64,000 nt of DNA from Micromonospora sp. CP22 (GTDB taxonomy: Bacteria > Actinomycetota > Actinomycetes > Mycobacteriales > Micromonosporaceae). A program made the position numbers and the translations under genes. The stretch is from positions 496,001 to 560,000 of the forward strand of contig NZ_VCJO01000001.1 of the NCBI RefSeq assembly GCF_009712475.1, given 5' to 3'. This document shows positions 25,307 to 33,682 of this stretch, in pieces. The notes below the pieces were generated by a model. The model saw only the letters and a list, made by a program, of their open reading frames with translations, ran no database searches and was not told where the DNA came from. Position 1 is the stretch's first letter; every line of letters begins with the position of its first letter.

Positions 25307-25335
25307 AGTATGCCGCTGCACCGGCTGGCGCGCAA
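25307..25335 (-). promoter_or_regulatory. Promoter of the chorismate mutase leader transcript
   Basis: On the minus strand TTGCGC (25330-25335), a 17-base spacer and CATACT (25307-25312) are followed by seven bases and the leader GTG at 25299. The -35 keeps TTG and the -10 keeps the key A and T. This places the transcription start on the leader start codon. Confidence 0.5.
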
Positions 25336-25406
25336 GGAAAGCCGCGAGCGGGTCGGGCCTCGGCCCGTCGGTGGTGCCGTCGGCGGGTGATGTCCGGCCG
25401 GCGGCA

Positions 25407-25412
25407 TAGACT
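25407..25412 (+). promoter_or_regulatory. -10 box (TAGACT) for pcrA
   Basis: TAGACT ends nine bases before the pcrA ATG and no ribosome binding site is present, suggesting a leaderless or nearly leaderless transcript. It is divergent from the chorismate mutase leader promoter about 70 bp away. Confidence 0.4.
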
Positions 25413-25421
25413 CGTCGTGCG

Positions 25422-27842
25422 ATGCATCCTCTCTTCGACATCCCCGCGTCCCCGCCCGAGCCAGCGCCTGCCCGGACGCTGCCGCCCCATCGGCCCACGC
25501 CGGGTCGCCTCGATCCGGCACAGCTGGTTGAGGGACTCAACGGCCCCCAACGGGACGCGGTCACCCACGCGGGTTCGCCGCTGCTGATCGTGGCCGGTGC
25601 CGGGTCCGGCAAGACCCGGGTGCTGACCCACCGGATCGCGTACCTGCTCGCCGCGCGGGACGTGCATCCCGGCGAGATCATCGCGATCACCTTCACCAAC
25701 AAGGCCGCCGGCGAGATGAAGGACCGGGTCACCGCCCTGGTCGGCCCACGGGCCCGGCTGATGTGGGTCTCCACGTTCCACTCCGCCTGTGTCCGCATCC
25801 TGCGCGCCGAGCACGAGCACGCCGGGTTGAAGTCCACGTTCTCGATCTACGACGCGGACGACTCGCGACGGCTGATGCAACTCGTCACCCGAGAGCTGGA
25901 CCTCGACCCGAAGCGGTACCCGGCGCGCGGCCTCGCCGCCCAGGTCTCGAACCTGAAGAACGAGCTGGTCGACCCGGAGACGTTCGCCGCGCGGGCCAGC
26001 GGGCCCAACGAGCGCGCCCTCGCCGAGGCGTACGCCCTCTATCAGCGTCGGCTGCGCGAGGCGCACGCGCTCGACTTCGACGACCTGATCATGACGACGG
26101 TGCACCTGTTCCAGTCGCATCCGCACGTCGCGGAGAGCTACCGCCGCCGCTTCCGGCACGTGCTGGTCGACGAGTACCAGGACACCAACCACGCGCAGTA
26201 TGTCCTGATCAAGGAGTTGGTCTCCGGCACCGAAGGCGTCGAACCGGCGGAGCTGTGCGTGGTCGGTGACGCGGACCAGTCGATCTACGCCTTCCGGGGT
26301 GCGACGATCCGCAACATCCTGGAGTTCGAGCGCGACTTCACCGACGCCCGCACCATCCTGCTGGAGCAGAACTACCGCTCCACCCAGACCATCCTGAACG
26401 CCGCCAACGCGGTGATCGACCGGAACACCTCCCGTAAGCCGAAGCGGTTGTGGAGCGACGCCGGCCCGGGGGAGCCGATCGTCGCGTACGTCGCCGACAC
26501 CGAGCACGCCGAGGCGGACTGGGTGGCCCGGGAGATCGACCGGTTGGTCGACGACGGGGAGACCCGTCCGGGCGACGTGGCGGTCTTCTACCGCACCAAC
26601 GCGCAGTCCCGGGTCTTCGAGGAGGTGTTCATCCGCCTCGGCCTGCCGTACAAGGTCGTCGGCGGGGTGCGCTTCTACGAGCGTAAGGAGGTCCGGGACG
26701 CGCTGGCCTACCTGCGTGCGGTGGTCAACGACGATGACACGGTCAGCCTGCGCCGGATCCTCAACACCCCTCGTCGGGGCATCGGCGAACGCGCCGAGGC
26801 GTGCGTGGAGGCGCTGGCGAGCCGGGACCGGATCTCCTTCGGTGCCGCGTTGCGCCGGGCCGGTGACGCGCCCGGCATCTCGACCCGGGCCGCCAACGGG
26901 ATCGCCGAGTTCGTGGCGTTGCTCGACTCCGTACGCGAGCTCGCCGTCGACGGCACCCCGGAGGAGGTGCTGGAGGCGGTGCTGACCCGTTCGGGTTATC
27001 TGACCGAGTTGGAGGAGAGCCTCGATCCGCAGGACGCGGGTCGGGTCGACAACCTCCAGGAACTGGTCAGCGTCGCCCGCGAGTACACCGAACGGATCGA
27101 GGCGACCGGTGCCGAGGGGGAGCGGGCCACCCTGGCCGGTTTCCTGGAGCAGGTCGCCCTCGTCGCCGACGCCGATCAGGTGCCGGCGCAGCCCGGGGCG
27201 GAGGGCGACGACGAGCCGTACCAGGGCGTGGTGACCCTGATGACGCTGCACACCGCCAAGGGCCTGGAGTTCCCGGTGGTGTTCCTGACCGGCCTGGAGG
27301 ACGGCGTCTTCCCACACCTGCGCTCGTTGGGCGACACCCGGGAGTTGGAGGAGGAGCGCCGGCTGGCGTACGTCGGCATCACCCGGGCCCGCCAACGGCT
27401 CTACCTCTCCCGGGCGGTGACCCGCTCGGCGTGGGGCCAACCGGCCTACAACCCGCCGTCTCGGTTCGTCGAGGAACTGCCGCCCGAACTGGTCCGCTGG
27501 GAGCGCACCGAGGGCTCGTACACCTCGTGGGGCGGCGGTGGCGGCGGCGTGGGCGGTCGCGCGGAGCGGATGCCCGGCGGTCGCGGTGGTTTCGCCGGTG
27601 GCACCCCACGGGCGGTGCAGTTGGCCCGCAAGCTCGGGGTGGACGGCAGCCGGCTGGCCACCGCGAGCGAACTGCCGCAGGGTCCGAAGGTCGCGGTCGG
27701 CGACCGGGTGAACCACCAGCGGTACGGCCTCGGCCGGGTGGTGGCCGTGGAGGGACACGGCCCCGGTTCGCGAGCGCAGATCGACTTCGGCGACCAGACG
27801 CTGTGGTTGGTGCTGCGGCACGCTCCGATCGAGAAGATCTGA
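25422..27842 (+). CDS. pcrA: ATP-dependent DNA helicase PcrA/UvrD
   Basis: An 806-residue superfamily 1A 3'-5' helicase used in nucleotide excision repair and in clearing proteins from DNA. All motifs are present in order: LNGPQRDAV (Q motif), AGAGSGKTRVLTHR (Walker A), AITFTNKAAGEM, VDEYQDTNHAQY (Walker B), VVGDADQSIYAFRGA, LEQNYRSTQTIL, TLMTLHTAKGLEFPVVFLTG, LAYVGITRARQRLYL. After a glycine-rich linker (about 700-730) the C-terminus is a Tudor-like domain, VGDRVNHQRYGLGRVVAVEG, which in PcrA contacts RNA polymerase. The flanking chorismate mutase and M23 genes give the same order as around mycobacterial uvrD1. Confidence 0.97.
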   Translation: MHPLFDIPASPPEPAPARTLPPHRPTPGRLDPAQLVEGLNGPQRDAVTHAGSPLLIVAGAGSGKTRVLTHRIAYLLAARDVHPGEIIAITFTNKAAGEMKDRVTALVGPRARLMWVSTFHSACVRILRAEHEHAGLKSTFSIYDADDSRRLMQLVTRELDLDPKRYPARGLAAQVSNLKNELVDPETFAARASGPNERALAEAYALYQRRLREAHALDFDDLIMTTVHLFQSHPHVAESYRRRFRHVLVDEYQDTNHAQYVLIKELVSGTEGVEPAELCVVGDADQSIYAFRGATIRNILEFERDFTDARTILLEQNYRSTQTILNAANAVIDRNTSRKPKRLWSDAGPGEPIVAYVADTEHAEADWVAREIDRLVDDGETRPGDVAVFYRTNAQSRVFEEVFIRLGLPYKVVGGVRFYERKEVRDALAYLRAVVNDDDTVSLRRILNTPRRGIGERAEACVEALASRDRISFGAALRRAGDAPGISTRAANGIAEFVALLDSVRELAVDGTPEEVLEAVLTRSGYLTELEESLDPQDAGRVDNLQELVSVAREYTERIEATGAEGERATLAGFLEQVALVADADQVPAQPGAEGDDEPYQGVVTLMTLHTAKGLEFPVVFLTGLEDGVFPHLRSLGDTRELEEERRLAYVGITRARQRLYLSRAVTRSAWGQPAYNPPSRFVEELPPELVRWERTEGSYTSWGGGGGGVGGRAERMPGGRGGFAGGTPRAVQLARKLGVDGSRLATASELPQGPKVAVGDRVNHQRYGLGRVVAVEGHGPGSRAQIDFGDQTLWLVLRHAPIEKI

Positions 27843-27863
27843 GCGTCCGGGCGGCGAGCCCGG

Positions 27864-28661
27864 TCAGCAGGCCACGTCGATGCCCCTGGCGCGCAGGAAC
27901 GGCGCCGGGTCGATCTGGTTCCACATCTGGCCCTGATGCACCTCGAAATGCAGGTGTGGGCCCGTGGAGTCGCCTGTGGAGCCCTCCAGGCCGATCGTCT
28001 GCCCGGTGCTGACCGTCTCGCCGACGCTCACCCTGGCGGTGCTCAGGTGGGCGTAGTGGGTGAGGTAGCCGTTGCCGTGGTCGACGACGACGGAGATGCC
28101 GTACCCGTCGCCGACGTCGCCGGCCTTCGTCACGGTGCCCCGGAAGGCCGCCCGCACCGGGGTGCCGGCGGGCATGGCGAAGTCGATGCCGGCGTGCAGG
28201 GTGCCCCAGCGGGGCCCGTAGCAGGAGGTGATCGTGGCCCCCGCCATCGGGATCACCCAGGACGTCGTCGGCTTCGTACTCTTCTTCGGCTTCGCCGTGG
28301 CGGTGGCCGTCCGGCTGGCCTTCGGCTTGGGCTTGGAGCTGGGGCTGGGCTTCACGGTGGGGCTGGCGCTGGGAGTCGGGCTCGCCGACGGGCTGTCCAG
28401 GGTGACCGGCTCCCGGGCCGAACGGTCGGCCCGCTCGGCGGCCTCGGCCCGCTCCCGGGCGTCGAGGGCCACCGGATGGGTGGTCGCGGGGTCGTCGCGG
28501 TCGGTCATGACGACACCGGCGACGCCGAATCCGACCACGGCGACCGCACCGACGGCCAGCAGCCGCGTACGCCGGCTCAGCGTGCGCCGGTGGCGCGCCG
28601 GGGCGGCGGGGATCTCACGGGTCGGGGTGGGTTTGTCGTCCTGCACGGGTACGGACCTCAC
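27864..28661 (-). CDS. M23 family metallopeptidase (LytM type), first of two
   Basis: A 265-residue secreted or membrane-anchored peptidoglycan endopeptidase. A basic N-terminus and one hydrophobic segment (about residues 34-52) are followed by an alanine/arginine-rich helix (ARERAEAAERADRS) and a Ser/Pro/Lys-rich linker. The LytM domain holds HAGIDF (zinc His and Asp), THYAHL and the paired HLHFEV. Zinc ligands are all present, so it is likely active. The C-terminus ends in a cysteine (GIDVAC). It converges on pcrA and is followed upstream by a paralogue in the same direction. Confidence 0.9.
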   Translation of the reverse strand: MRSVPVQDDKPTPTREIPAAPARHRRTLSRRTRLLAVGAVAVVGFGVAGVVMTDRDDPATTHPVALDARERAEAAERADRSAREPVTLDSPSASPTPSASPTVKPSPSSKPKPKASRTATATAKPKKSTKPTTSWVIPMAGATITSCYGPRWGTLHAGIDFAMPAGTPVRAAFRGTVTKAGDVGDGYGISVVVDHGNGYLTHYAHLSTARVSVGETVSTGQTIGLEGSTGDSTGPHLHFEVHQGQMWNQIDPAPFLRARGIDVAC

Positions 28662-28877
28662 AGCTTTCGAGTGGTACGTGACCTCGAAATCCTGGTGCCG
28701 GTCCGAGCGGCGCCGAGTACCGGGGGTGGGTGCGGCAGGTGAGACGGCCGGTGTCGCTGTCCACCTCTGGGCTTCGCTGTCCTCGACTGCCCGATGTCGA
28801 CCCGACGGCTTGGTGTGTCGCCGGTCACATTCCCGACTGTGGGCTGGGACACGTTTGCGGCTGGCTCGTCATACGAA

Positions 28878-28905
28878 ACCGCCCGGATCGACAGATCCGG
28901 GCGGT
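28878..28905 (-). terminator. Terminator of the second M23 gene
   Basis: Arms 28878-28889 and 28894-28905 are perfect 12-base reverse complements, 20 bases past the stop of the minus-strand M23 gene, and on that strand the stem is followed by TTTCG. Confidence 0.8.
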
Positions 28906-28924
28906 CAGCGGGCGTTACGGCCGG

Positions 28925-29638
28925 TCAGGACGCGGCTACCTCGCTGTAGATTGCCTCGACTTGTAGCTTGATGTCCACTCCGCGCTCCTGCAGCCACGGC
29001 ACCGGGTCGAGGGGCTCGCCCTTGACATGGATCTCCAGGTGCAGGTGGGAGCCGTAGGAGTGGCCCGTGTTGCCGACCAGGCCGAGCTGGTCGCCGGCCT
29101 TGACCTGCTGGCCCTCGCGGACGCTCAGCGAGGAGGAATGGCCGTAGATCGCCTCACTGCCGTCGGCGTGCTGGACGATGACCGCGTAGCCGTAGCCGCC
29201 GAACCAGCCGGCCTTGGTGACCGTGCCTTCGTGGATGGCGACGTACGGGGTTCCCTCCGGCGCGACGAGGTCGACACCGGTGTGCAGTTTGCCCCACCGC
29301 ATGCCGTAGGGGGAGTTGAAGTCGTAGCCCTGAAGGGGCAGTAGCCAGACGCCGGAGTCCTCGGCGCTCTCCGGGCCGTTGCGGCTGTCCCGGGAGGCTC
29401 GGTCGGCGGCATCGGCCCGGTCGGCCGCGCCCTGGTTGCTGATCGACGCCTGCTTCAGCTCGTCGAGGACCGTCGGGCTGACGCTCTTGGCGTCCGGCAT
29501 CGCGCTGGCGCCCAGCGCCACCACACCGGCACCGACGAAGGCGGTGGTGACGACCGCGGCGTAGCGGCTGCGTGGAGGGGTGGGTACGCGGCGGCGACCG
29601 CGATATCGATCGGGCTCAGACGACAGGCGCTGGCGCAC
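28925..29638 (-). CDS. M23 family metallopeptidase (LytM type), second of two
   Basis: A 237-residue paralogue of the neighbouring peptidase. The N-terminus has a basic stretch and a hydrophobic segment (about residues 27-46), followed by a short coiled region (ADRADAADRASRDSR). The LytM domain has the zinc ligands in HTGVDL and HLHLEI with YGHSS between, so it should be an active peptidoglycan endopeptidase. The start is the GTG at 29638, six bases after GGAGG. A promoter with a hairpin-containing leader lies upstream. Two M23 genes in tandem at this place suggest partly specialised wall-cleaving roles. Confidence 0.9.
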   Translation of the reverse strand: MRQRLSSEPDRYRGRRRVPTPPRSRYAAVVTTAFVGAGVVALGASAMPDAKSVSPTVLDELKQASISNQGAADRADAADRASRDSRNGPESAEDSGVWLLPLQGYDFNSPYGMRWGKLHTGVDLVAPEGTPYVAIHEGTVTKAGWFGGYGYAVIVQHADGSEAIYGHSSSLSVREGQQVKAGDQLGLVGNTGHSYGSHLHLEIHVKGEPLDPVPWLQERGVDIKLQVEAIYSEVAAS

Positions 29639-30109
29639 GCATACCCTCCGTTGTCGGGGTTCCGATGCGGATCAGTCGCCGTGCCGATCTGGTGACCGTG
29701 CGTCGACTGATCGCGTCGTCACCCGTCCGTAGACCTGATGACAACCGTGGACACGGTAGCCAACCGTCAGCCCTGTCACAAGCCGGAGCGCCGAATTGGT
29801 TGCGCCTTTCTGTCCGTTTCCGTCCTAGATTGTCAGGGGTCGGGGGTGCTGTGGGGTGCCCTTGTTATCCTCCGTTCGTCGCACACCGTGACCGTTCGGC
29901 GGAGTCGTCCCGCTTGACGCCTACCGCGTCGGTCGTGTCTCTGCGTGAGGTGACAGTGGTGCCCGGGTTAGTACGGGTGCCACGCCAGTTTGGTGGACGC
30001 CGACGGCGTCCACGGCCCGCCCGTCCGGCCCCGGTTCCCCGGTCCCGGTCAGGCGGGTTACCGTTCGTTCAGGGGATATGGCCGCTGAGCCGGTGAAAGG
30101 GATACCCAG
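29639..30109. other. Divergent control region between M23 peptidase and B12-binding protein genes
   Basis: A 471-bp region with no supported gene. On the minus strand TTGTGA (29776-29781), a 17-base spacer and TACCGT (29753-29758) make a promoter for the M23 gene, giving a leader of about 108 bases. That leader contains a perfect 9-bp inverted repeat (29670-29678 and 29704-29712). I looked for c-di-AMP riboswitch landmarks, known upstream of some actinobacterial wall hydrolases, and did not find them. Nothing specific was recognised for the plus strand. Confidence 0.45.
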
Positions 30110-30514
30110 ATGAGCTCTCGTGTTCGGGTCGTCGTCGCCAAGCCGGGCCTGGACGGCCACGACCGTGGTGCCAAGGTGGTGGCGCGCGCACTCCGCGACG
30201 CCGGCATGGAGGTCATCTACACCGGCCTGCACCAGACTCCGGAACAGATCGTGGAGACCGCGATCCAGGAGGACGCCGACGCCGTCGGCCTCTCGGTGCT
30301 CTCCGGGGCGCACATGACGCTGTTCCGGCGGGTCCTGGAACTGCTCGACGAGCGCGACGCCCGTGACATCGTGGTCTTCGGCGGGGGCATCATTCCGGAG
30401 GCCGACCTGCCGGAGTTGGAGCGGCTCGGCGTGGCCAGGATCTTCACCCCGGGTGCGACCACCGCGTCCATCGTGGAATGGGTGCGGGAGAACGTCGCGC
30501 AGCCGGTGGCCTGA
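30110..30514 (+). CDS. Stand-alone cobalamin (B12)-binding domain protein, methylmalonyl-CoA mutase small-subunit type
   Basis: A 134-residue single-domain protein equal to the C-terminal B12 domain of methylmalonyl-CoA mutases. The base-off motif DxHxxG is [14 protein letters not shown], followed by [10 protein letters not shown] and [10 protein letters not shown], the loops that hold the corrin and its nucleotide tail. It would need a separate TIM-barrel mutase subunit, not in this window, to act on a CoA thioester such as methylmalonyl-CoA or 2-hydroxyisobutyryl-CoA. sucCD, whose product uses succinyl-CoA, lies just downstream. A terminator follows, so it is a single transcription unit. 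Confidence 0.9.
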   Translation: MSSRVRVVVAKPGLDGHDRGAKVVARALRDAGMEVIYTGLHQTPEQIVETAIQEDADAVGLSVLSGAHMTLFRRVLELLDERDARDIVVFGGGIIPEADLPELERLGVARIFTPGATTASIVEWVRENVAQPVA

Positions 30515-30538
30515 GAAGCCGCGCAACCGAAGACAGGG

Positions 30539-30575
30539 GAGGGGCCGGACGCACCCCTCACACGTCCGGCCCCTC
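30539..30575 (+). terminator. Terminator after the B12-binding protein gene
   Basis: Arms 30539-30551 and 30563-30575 are perfect 13-base reverse complements with an 11-base loop, 24 bases past the stop, followed by TATGC. Confidence 0.8.
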
Positions 30576-30831
30576 TATGCACGATGCCCCGCCGCCACCC
30601 CTCGACCGACAGGGCATCGGCCGCTTTCGTCCTCGCGCTTTCCAGCGCTCCGACACCTGACTCAACGACGCCCTTCCTGCGGGGTTACGCAGGGCCGTCG
30701 AGAACCGTGGCGCCCCCGGCAAGATCGCTCGAACGGGTGACGGCGTCCGGCTCCACCGCCCCGATCGGGGCACGGCCGGTGACCCGGCGTCGGCTCGGGC
30801 TGTGCATTACCGCACACCGCGCACCCGCTCG
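30576..30831. other. Intergenic stretch upstream of the sucCD leader
   Basis: About 250 bp after the terminator with no supported gene, part of a 537-bp gap before sucC. I see only the promoter and small ORF listed separately at its 3' end. Confidence 0.4.
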
Positions 30832-30832
30832 G

Positions 30833-30860
30833 TTGCCGGAAGTGCCAGCATCGCTAGGCT
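30833..30860 (+). promoter_or_regulatory. Promoter for the small ORF and sucCD
   Basis: TTGCCG (30833-30838), a 16-base spacer and TAGGCT (30855-30860) are followed by seven bases and the ATG of the small ORF. The arrangement predicts a leaderless transcript that continues into sucCD. Confidence 0.5.
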
Positions 30861-30867
30861 GCGCCCA

Positions 30868-30969
30868 ATGAACCCTTTCCGACCTCCCCTTGCGGGCCGG
30901 ACCGGCAGGTCGGCTACGGCGCGTGGTTGCGGTGGTGGGGGTTCGACTGCCTGCGTCAACTTCTACTGA
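30868..30969 (+). CDS. Small leaderless ORF (33 codons) upstream of sucC
   Basis: Begins [14 protein letters not shown] and ends [14 protein letters not shown] before TGA. It is placed exactly seven bases after TAGGCT, the spacing seen at other leaderless starts here, and there is no Shine-Dalgarno sequence. The sucC start lies 82 bases past its stop, with an 8-bp hairpin (31008-31015 with 31020-31027) between. I recognise no family. It could be a regulatory leader peptide or simply the first start codon on a long mRNA. Confidence 0.4.
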   Translation: MNPFRPPLAGRTGRSATARGCGGGGSTACVNFY

Positions 30970-31051
30970 TGTCGGGCATCGCACTGTTTTCTTTCCATAC
31001 GCTGGTGGCGGCGCGACGGCGCGCCGCAGAGACGGGACGGGACGCGCAATC

Positions 31052-32230
31052 GTGGACCTGTACGAGTACCAGGGGCGGGACCTGTTCGAGCGGCACGGAC
31101 TTCCCGTGCTCGCCGGCGGCGTCGCCACGACCCCGGAGGAGGCCCGCGCGATCGCCGAACGCCTCGGCGGCCGGGTGGTCGTCAAGGCACAGGTGAAGGT
31201 CGGCGGACGAGGCAAGGCGGGCGGCGTCAAGCTGGCCGAGGGCGCGGAGGAGACGGTGGCCCGCGCCACCGACATCCTCGGCATGGACATCAAGGGTCAC
31301 ACCGTCCACAAGGTCATGATCACGGTGACCGCGGACGTGGCCGAGGAGTACTACTTCTCGTACCTGCTCGATCGGGCGAACCGTACGTTCCTCTGCATCG
31401 CCAGCGTCGCGGGCGGCATGGACATCGAGCAGGTCGCCGCCGAGACCCCGGAGAAGGTCGTCAAGGCTCCGATCGACGCCGTCACGGGCGTGGACGAGGC
31501 GAAGGCGCGGGAGATCGTCGAGGCGGCCGGTTTCCCGGCCGAGGTCGCCGACCAGGTCGTCGAGGTCGCGGTCGGCCTGTGGCGGGCGTTCGTCGCCGAG
31601 GACGCCACCCTGGTCGAGGTGAACCCGTTGGCCAAGACCGCCGACGGCAAGCTGCTGCTGCTGGACGCCAAGGTCTCGCTCGACGAGAACGCCGGCTTCC
31701 GGCACCCCGACCACGAGGCGCTGGTCGACCAGGCGGCGGTGGATCCGCTGGAGCAGGCCGCCAAGGAGAAGGACCTCAACTACGTCAAGCTCGACGGCGA
31801 GGTCGGCATCATCGGCAACGGCGCGGGCCTGGTCATGTCGACCCTCGACGTGGTCGCCTACGCCGGTGAGCGGCACGGCAACGTCAAGCCGGCCAACTTC
31901 CTCGACATCGGCGGCGGCGCCAGCGCCGCGGTCATGGCCAACGGTCTGGAGATCGTGCTCTCCGACCCGTCGGTCAAGAGCGTCTTCGTCAACGTCTTCG
32001 GCGGCATCACCGCCTGCGACGCCGTGGCCAACGGCATCGTGCAGGCGTTGGACCTGCTGGAGCAGCGGGGCGAGCGGGTCACCAAGCCGCTCGTCGTCCG
32101 CCTCGACGGCAACAACGCCGAGGCCGGTCGGGCGATTCTCGACGGCGCGAACAACCCGCTGATCGAGCGGGTCGACACCATGGACGGCGCGGCCGAGCGG
32201 GCCGCCGAGCTGGCGGCTGCGGGGGTCTGA
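31052..32230 (+). CDS. sucC: Succinate--CoA ligase (ADP-forming) subunit beta
   Basis: A 392-residue beta subunit. The ATP-grasp domain is at the N-terminus ([35 protein letters not shown]), and the C-terminal part has the conserved [26 protein letters not shown] and [11 protein letters not shown] that meet the alpha subunit. Start is the GTG at 31052, matching the family's N-terminus; the open frame upstream is not SucC-like. Together with SucD it makes succinate and ATP from succinyl-CoA in the TCA cycle. The two genes are four bases apart. The small ORF and promoter upstream are described separately. Confidence 0.97.
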   Translation: MDLYEYQGRDLFERHGLPVLAGGVATTPEEARAIAERLGGRVVVKAQVKVGGRGKAGGVKLAEGAEETVARATDILGMDIKGHTVHKVMITVTADVAEEYYFSYLLDRANRTFLCIASVAGGMDIEQVAAETPEKVVKAPIDAVTGVDEAKAREIVEAAGFPAEVADQVVEVAVGLWRAFVAEDATLVEVNPLAKTADGKLLLLDAKVSLDENAGFRHPDHEALVDQAAVDPLEQAAKEKDLNYVKLDGEVGIIGNGAGLVMSTLDVVAYAGERHGNVKPANFLDIGGGASAAVMANGLEIVLSDPSVKSVFVNVFGGITACDAVANGIVQALDLLEQRGERVTKPLVVRLDGNNAEAGRAILDGANNPLIERVDTMDGAAERAAELAAAGV

Positions 32231-32233
32231 CAC

Positions 32234-33121
32234 ATGGCTATCTGGCTGACCAAGGACTCGAAGGTCATCGTGCAGGGGATGACCGGTTCCGAGGGTTCCA
32301 AGCACACCCGTCGGATGCTCGCCGCCGGTACGAACGTGGTGGGCGGCGTCAACCCGCGCAAGGCGGGCACCACCGTCGACTTCGACGGCACCGAGCTGCC
32401 CGTCTTCGCCAGCGTCGCGGACGCGATGAAGGACACCGGCGCGGACGTCACGGTCATCTTCGTGCCGCCGCAGTTCACCAAGGGTGCGGTCATCGAGGCG
32501 GTCGACGCCGAGATCCCGCTGGCCGTGGTGATCACCGAGGGGGTGCCGGTGCACGACACCGCCGCCTTCTGGGCGTACAACGTGGCCAAGGGCGAGCGGA
32601 CCCGGATCATCGGCCCGAACTGCCCCGGCATCGCCTCACCGGGCGCCTCGAACGCCGGCATCATCCCGGCGGACATCACCGGCACCGGCCGCATCGGGCT
32701 GGTCAGCAAGAGCGGCACGCTGACCTACCAGATGATGTACGAGCTGCGTGACATCGGCTTCTCGACCTGTGTCGGCATCGGCGGCGACCCGATCATCGGC
32801 ACCACGCACATCGACGCGCTGGCCGCCTTCGAGGCGGACCCGGACACCGACGCCATCGTGATGATCGGTGAGATCGGTGGCGACGCCGAGGAGCGGGCGG
32901 CCGAGTTCATCAAGGCCAACGTCACCAAGCCGGTGGTCGGCTACATCGCCGGTTTCACCGCCCCGCCCGGCAAGACCATGGGGCACGCCGGTGCGATCAT
33001 CTCCGGCTCGGCGGGCACCGCCGACGCGAAGAAGGAAGCGCTGGAGGCGGTCGGCGTGAAGGTCGGCAAGACGCCGACCGAGACGGCCAAGCTGATGCGC
33101 GAGATCATGTCCGCGAGCTGA
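32234..33121 (+). CDS. sucD: Succinate--CoA ligase (ADP-forming) subunit alpha
   Basis: A 295-residue alpha subunit with the CoA-binding Rossmann domain ([36 protein letters not shown]) and the ligase part. The histidine that is transiently phosphorylated is in [26 protein letters not shown] and [11 protein letters not shown] are also typical. Starts three bases after the sucC stop, so the two are co-transcribed. A strong terminator follows at 33218-33245. Confidence 0.97.
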   Translation: MAIWLTKDSKVIVQGMTGSEGSKHTRRMLAAGTNVVGGVNPRKAGTTVDFDGTELPVFASVADAMKDTGADVTVIFVPPQFTKGAVIEAVDAEIPLAVVITEGVPVHDTAAFWAYNVAKGERTRIIGPNCPGIASPGASNAGIIPADITGTGRIGLVSKSGTLTYQMMYELRDIGFSTCVGIGGDPIIGTTHIDALAAFEADPDTDAIVMIGEIGGDAEERAAEFIKANVTKPVVGYIAGFTAPPGKTMGHAGAIISGSAGTADAKKEALEAVGVKVGKTPTETAKLMREIMSAS

Positions 33122-33217
33122 GAGCGTGTCGGAGGGGGACATGCCCTACTGCGCCGCCTGGGACTCGGCTCGCTACGGGCGAGCCTCCGCACACCCGCTC
33201 TGAGCGGACCACGCGTC

Positions 33218-33245
33218 GAGGGGCCGACCTGCGGGTCGGCCCCTC
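33218..33245. terminator. Bidirectional terminator after sucD
   Basis: Arms 33218-33229 and 33234-33245 are perfect 12-base reverse complements with a four-base loop. The right arm runs into the stop codon of the convergent small membrane protein gene. Confidence 0.8.
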
Positions 33246-33504
33246 AGCTGTTCCAGGACGGGTAGTTCCCGGTCGCCCGGAGGATCAGGTTGATGACGAT
33301 GTTCAGCACACCCAGACCGATGGCCACGTAACCCAGCACGGGGGACTGGCGGTACCGACGCGCGTCGCGGATCGACAACCAGCCGAAGACGATGCCGAGG
33401 ATGCCGCAGCAGAGCAGACCGGTCACGATGCCGAGCACGCCCCAGAGGGTCGTTCGGTCCCGGCCGGCGGGCGGTGGCGGGGGTGGTGGATACGGAGCGT
33501 TCAC
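33244..33504 (-). CDS. Small DUF4190-like membrane protein
   Basis: An 86-residue protein. After the proline run PPPPPPPAGRD come two hydrophobic segments (TLWGVLGIVTGLLCCGILGI and GYVAIGLGVLNIVINLIL) separated by GWLSIRDARRYRQ, a pattern typical of DUF4190-type proteins. GTG 33504 is chosen because AAGGGGAG lies just before it; another GTG six codons upstream has no ribosome site. No function is known. A longer protein of similar type is at 35.2-35.9 kb. Confidence 0.75.
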   Translation of the reverse strand: MNAPYPPPPPPPAGRDRTTLWGVLGIVTGLLCCGILGIVFGWLSIRDARRYRQSPVLGYVAIGLGVLNIVINLILRATGNYPSWNS

Positions 33505-33682
33505 AACTCCCCTTCCGGTCACTAGCTGCCGCGACGATGGTCACGGCCCCTGTTGCCGAGGCTAGAGGAGCCGGTGCCCGCCCACGCCCGATCAGGCGAA
33601 CTGGTTCGGCCCACCGGCGCAGCGCCGGCTGCCGGCGGGTGTCGGGCAGCCGACGTCGGCCTGACATGCCAGAGTAGAGCCG

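Noticed and set aside
25245..27821. A long open frame antisense to pcrA
   Set aside because: Histidine/arginine/glutamine-rich composition typical of the complement of a GC-rich gene; pcrA on the plus strand has all helicase motifs.
29639..30109. Possible c-di-AMP riboswitch upstream of the M23 peptidase
   Set aside because: The conserved landmarks (GGGGGAACCC-like, GGGUGAA-like and GCUAACCUCGU-like segments) were not found on the minus strand.
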